A stretch of DNA of 20,975 nt from Blattamonas nauphoetae (Eukaryota; Preaxostyla; Oxymonadida): the NCBI GenBank assembly GCA_033064195.1, contig JARBJD010000715.1, positions 1-20,975 on the forward strand, given 5' to 3'. The number at the start of each line of letters is the position of its first letter. The first letter of the stretch is position 1. A program made the position numbers and the translations under genes. Positions 18,039 to 20,975 of this stretch are shown piece by piece. The notes under the pieces are model-generated. The model had not been told where the DNA came from. It saw only the letters and a program-made list of their open reading frames with translations, and made no database searches.

Positions 18039-18390
18039 GATTCAAGTCAAGTGAACTCTATTCTTCTTTTATTGGCAAAACACCACTCCTCCTCATCTTC
18101 ACATACCTCTTTCCCAACCTCACCGTTTCTGTCGCTGTGATTCAGCCAGGCTCATCAATTCCTTTCGTTTCTCAAACTCCACAACATCTGAAGATAAACA
18201 CACAACGATCACTTTTTTACATCGCTTGGTGAATGCTACTTTCATGTTTCACCACTTTGGGAGTTCTGAACAAGGACACTTTTCATTTTTTCATTGGAAT
18301 CCAACTTAGCGTAACTTGGGATGATTCGTTCATATGGAATGACCAATAAGTGATCAAGATGACCAGCAATGAAGTGAAAGTACGGCAAAT
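18039..18390. other. No gene seen
   Basis: Mixed-composition sequence. A 71-codon plus-strand frame is Ser/Phe-rich without any motif. No RNA gene or repeat recognised. Confidence 0.4.
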
Positions 18391-18732
18391 TCCCGGATAC
18401 ATTACGATCGTGCTCGTTCAATCAGTGCTCGTTCCAATTCTGTCCTCCAGTTGGCGGATGGTTACCATTTCCGTGAAAATGAAGCAGAAGCCACGGGGAA
18501 GGTTTTCACGGGCGGTATCATCACAAATTCTCCTCACCACATTGAAATTGTGTCTGATCGTTCTCTCCCCTCTGGGTTATCCAATCCACCTTTAAACGAC
18601 CGGAAAATGAAGCTTAAATGTCGTAGACCCTCAATAGATCATGAAAGGTGTTCTCTTGATCTGCAGATCCATTTTACGGCCCTGCCAACGAGATCAAGTA
18701 ATTTCAGCTCATTTCGTCAATTTTGTCATTGA
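18391..18732 (+). other. Open frame of unknown meaning
   Basis: A plus-strand frame of about 110 codons to a TGA at 18730-18732, including ADGYHFRENEAEATGKVF and TGGIITNSPHHIEIV. It has no ATG at its 5' end. Its composition is compatible with an exon, but I recognise no family and no flanking splice signals convincingly. It could equally be chance. Confidence 0.2.
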
Positions 18733-19314
18733 TTTAATTTTATGAAAAACTATCGAGAGAAAAAAGATCGATGGTGAAGTTTCATGAGAGAGGAATGTGC
18801 TAGAAACGAAAAGAACGAAGATAGCGTCAGATTCTGAGTTTATCCAGAAGGATCGAGTCATTCATCGAGGAGGAGAAGGAGCATGATGTGATTTGGAGGG
18901 ATTCTGCGAACGAGAGAGATGAAAAGAGCAGGGTGTTCGCGTTCGCTGTGTTCTTTCCATCCTCCTCCCAATAACCATCAGCAGACATATCCTTGGAACG
19001 AACGAACTGGAAACTGAGACAGTACTTCGATGGAGAACTCTACGATCATTTCCTTCACCAGAACTGGTCTTCTTCAGTAAGGTTGCGCACTACAGATGAC
19101 ATAAACAGCCGGTAGAAGATATTCATCAACGTGAGGGATGGAAGACGGCGTGGAGCGATGGCAGACAAGACTGCTCACTGTGGACGATAAGCTATCGTCT
19201 TGCAGCTGATGAAAAATGAGGAGTTCATTGTTCTTCACTTTCTGCTCTGAGGACGATGAAGAGCGGTGGAGAATAAGAGTGGAGGACAGGAGATAAGGTG
19301 AGCTGCCAGGAAGT
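18733..19314. other. No gene called; possible minus-strand exons
   Basis: Short open stretches on the minus strand (for example VKEMIVEFSIEVLSQFPV around 18990-19060) might continue the minus-strand gene at the right edge, but stops lie between them and no splice borders are clear. Confidence 0.25.
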
Positions 19315-19797
19315 TTAACAGCATGGGGAGTCCGTCAGAGCAGGCGACACAGTTGCTGCAGTTGGCGAGTCGCATTGCCATTCAGTGCATGAGGGGAGAT
19401 ATGATAGCTGCTTTCTCTCTATTTCCTGTCTCTTCCTCTCCTTCTCTTCTTCTTCCATCTGCATCAGCTTCTCCTCTCGCTCTCTCTTCACTTTCAGAAT
19501 CTCCCGCCTTGCCCTTTCGATTTGATCCTTTGGTTTCGGTGGGAATGGATTGGCTTCTTCTCGCTCCTTATTCGCTTGAGCCCTCGCTCGCACGATATGC
19601 TTGAGCTGTTACTCAAGTTGATCCTCCCTCTTCTTCTCTTCCTTCCTTCCTCCACCTCTTCTCCCACACTCATCCGTGTTGTTTTCAGATGACTGTTCAA
19701 AAGCATTGATGTCTCGCCAGCTGTGACAAATAGCGGCTCGATGCTGAACTCGTCGAATCCAACCACTGACATCTCGAACGCGTTTGGTGCCCGTTTA
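19315..19797 (-). pseudogene. Host-like gene, 3' part, left of the MITE
   Basis: Minus strand. Directly after the MITE the frame reads KRAPNAFEMSVVGFDEF, then EPLFVTAGETSML, and is in register with the part right of the MITE once one TA is kept. Farther on (19315-19608) a highly charged coiled-coil region follows (KPKDQIERARREIL, then EEEEKERKRQEIERKQ) in another frame, with an in-frame TAA at 19609-19611 before it. Either an intron or a frameshift separates the two; no clear GT-AG pair was found. The family is not recognised. The C-terminal coiled coil suggests a structural or cytoskeletal protein, which is inference. Confidence 0.45.
19796..19797. repeat. TA target-site duplication, left
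   Basis: Outer TA of the TATA that precedes the terminal inverted repeat. Choosing this TA as the duplication is what restores the host reading frame. Confidence 0.7.
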
Positions 19798-19831
19798 TAG
19801 GGGGTGCATTAATTACGTCCCCTCAGGTTTT
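19798..19831 (+). repeat. MITE left terminal inverted repeat
   Basis: 34 bp, exactly complementary to 20776-20809; begins TAGGGGG and ends CAGGTTTT. Confidence 0.9.
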
Positions 19832-20775
19832 TTCAATATCTGTTAAGTTAACCTTACTGGATTTTTCGTGAATGTCTTAAACATTGGTAAGTCATGTTTC
19901 TGTTCAAATTTTCGATATTTTGTGTGATAGATCTCTCAATTCACTCATTTCTGATGGTGATTGACGAATATTTTCAGCTATGAGAAACACTTCCAGAAAT
20001 CATTTCATTATCAGAGTTCTTTTCAACTCTTTTATCGTGCAGTGTTCTAAAAATGTAAAATAAGAGCCTCATTCACATGTGTGGTGGAAAAATGAAAAGT
20101 CATTCGTTTTTCATTGGAAGGTATGAAAGTTGAGTTTTATCACCGATATCACTTATGTCATCTTCTTATAATCTTAGAAAGACGTAAAAATGTTCAAAAT
20201 GAGACTTGAATCGAATCACTTTCAAGATCCACTAAGAAGTCAGTGAAAACTCTAACCATGGTTGAAAATTCCATATGTTGAGGAAACGTGTATTTCTTCC
20301 CCTATTTCCAGAAACGAAAACTGATTTTGAGAAATGAAAATCGCAATACCTCTTTCGAGAGGATCGATTGATGAAGCGAACGAAAAGATGCATGGTTTCG
20401 TTGAAATCGACTGTCATTGACTTTAATCATCTTTGAAGCATGTTTTGAGAGTGTCTTTCGGAATGGAGATGTGGATAGACATATGGGAATCTGTGTTGTT
20501 GACGGTGGTGTGGATCCTCCACTTACCTTCCAATGGGAAGATATTTGTTTATTCTTCAACAGTTTGTGTCTTTTTCATGTATTTGAATCCGTAGAATGGA
20601 CATCCTCTTAAAATAATGTGATAGTTGATTGGGATTCGTGTGTCTGAAACAGGAACTCTGCTGAAAATCGTAAATTAAGAAGTATCATTGTGAATTGTGT
20701 TCACTAATCTGAGCATCACAGATGTTTATGACTCATATCGGTATTGGTCATTGTCTTCATTCATCATATATCGAG

Positions 20776-20809
20776 AAAACCTGAGGGGACGTAATTAATG
20801 CACCCCCTA
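20776..20809 (-). repeat. MITE right terminal inverted repeat
   Basis: Exact reverse complement of 19798-19831; followed by TA at 20810-20811. Confidence 0.9.
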
Positions 20810-20811
20810 TA
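20810..20811. repeat. TA target-site duplication, right
   Basis: Second copy of the TA that flanks the MITE. Confidence 0.7.
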
Positions 20812-20975
20812 GTCTCGTCCAAGCCAGTCGAGCAGAGAGGAGGGAAGAAGACGACGATCAGCTCGGATTGGGCGTTGTCGACGATGCGAGTGGGATTCAG
20901 AGTGACAAGCTTGATAGTTCTTGTCTTCATCTCTTTTCGGATGAACGAGAGGAGACTGTCGATCATGAATTTGAC
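20812..20975 (-). pseudogene. Host-like gene, 5' part, right of the MITE (partial)
   Basis: Minus strand, open from the window edge: KFMIDSLLSFIRKEMKTR, then IKLVTLNPTRIVDN and SELIVVFFPPLCSTGLDE, running into the MITE. The alternating hydrophobic pattern looks like a folded domain; no family recognised. The upstream start is outside the window. With the MITE and one TA removed the frame continues into the 19797-19680 part (DET-KRAPNAF). As it stands, transcription would enter the MITE, so the gene is disrupted unless the MITE is spliced or lost. Confidence 0.5.

Larger units (their letters stand above)
19798..20809. mobile_element. Tc1/mariner-type MITE, 1012 bp
   Basis: Bounded by perfect 34-bp terminal inverted repeats beginning TAGGGGGTGCATTAATTACG and flanked by TA on both sides, the target duplication of the Tc1/mariner superfamily. 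The interior is A/T-rich with no transposase-like frame, so it is non-autonomous and must be moved by another element's enzyme. The perfect match of the two ends suggests a recent insertion. Its ends do not match anything I can see beside the Tc1 transposase at 12406-13493, so that gene is not shown to be its source. Confidence 0.85.

Noticed and set aside
19798-20809. MITE acting as a new intron (introner)
   Set aside because: The ends are TA...TA with no GT/AG at either border; only unpredicted internal splice sites could make it an intron.
19798-20809. Ciliate-type internal eliminated sequence
   Set aside because: TA borders and frame restoration fit, but nothing else points to a ciliate germline; an ordinary Tc1/mariner MITE explains the data.

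Overview
The window reads as nuclear DNA of a unicellular eukaryote. Several adjacent reading frames make sense only if short GT-AG introns with pyrimidine-rich 3' halves (about 57-151 nt) are removed. The rest is mobile DNA: a virus-like element, a DIRS-type retroelement, hAT and Tc1 DNA transposons and a MITE. This mixture would fit a metamonad flagellate such as an oxymonad, but that placement is inference; nothing here (no rRNA, no clear phylogenetic marker) proves it.

Region 1 (1 to about 7270) is the right part of a virus-like element that is cut by the left window edge. It carries two related capsid-like genes in tandem (1455-3314 and 3367-5046), a 136-aa gene (5116-5526) and, facing them tail to tail, a fibre-like gene with a Peptidase S74 intramolecular chaperone domain (5510-6442, minus) and a 115-aa gene (6883-7230, minus). 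Smaller broken frames lie at the left. A T-rich motif, TTTTATTTTT, sits at an almost fixed 5-6 nt before four of the plus-strand starts and a little farther from the others, so it is probably the element's own promoter. No DNA polymerase, integrase or packaging ATPase is in view, so the assignment as Polinton-like is a family-level inference. The left third is broken; most other frames look whole.

Region 2 (about 6500-8720) is repeat-rich: two diverged direct copies of a ~270-bp sequence flank the 115-aa gene, followed by simple repeats, a (GAATTTTT)n tract, a tRNA-like sequence on the minus strand, four copies of a hairpin-forming TACCCTCGTTAAAAAGC unit, and a tRNA-headed structured sequence that looks like a SINE or a folded RNA.

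Region 3 (about 9030-13500) is a run of transposon relics: a broken DIRS-type element (RNase H and tyrosine recombinase parts), a decayed hAT transposase, and a nearly complete Tc1-type DD34E transposase. 13500-14520 holds no gene but two long hairpins.

Region 4 (about 14520-18040) is host-like. An LCAT/PDAT-family lipase-acyltransferase gene can be followed across at least seven exons, but it carries stops and frameshifts and an altered nucleophile elbow, so it is probably a pseudogene. Downstream is a second decayed, intron-containing gene of unknown function.

Region 5 (about 18040-20975) has a minus-strand host-like gene entering from the right edge. It is interrupted by a 1012-bp MITE with 34-bp perfect terminal inverted repeats and a TA duplication. 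Removing the MITE with one TA puts the two flanking reading frames back in register.
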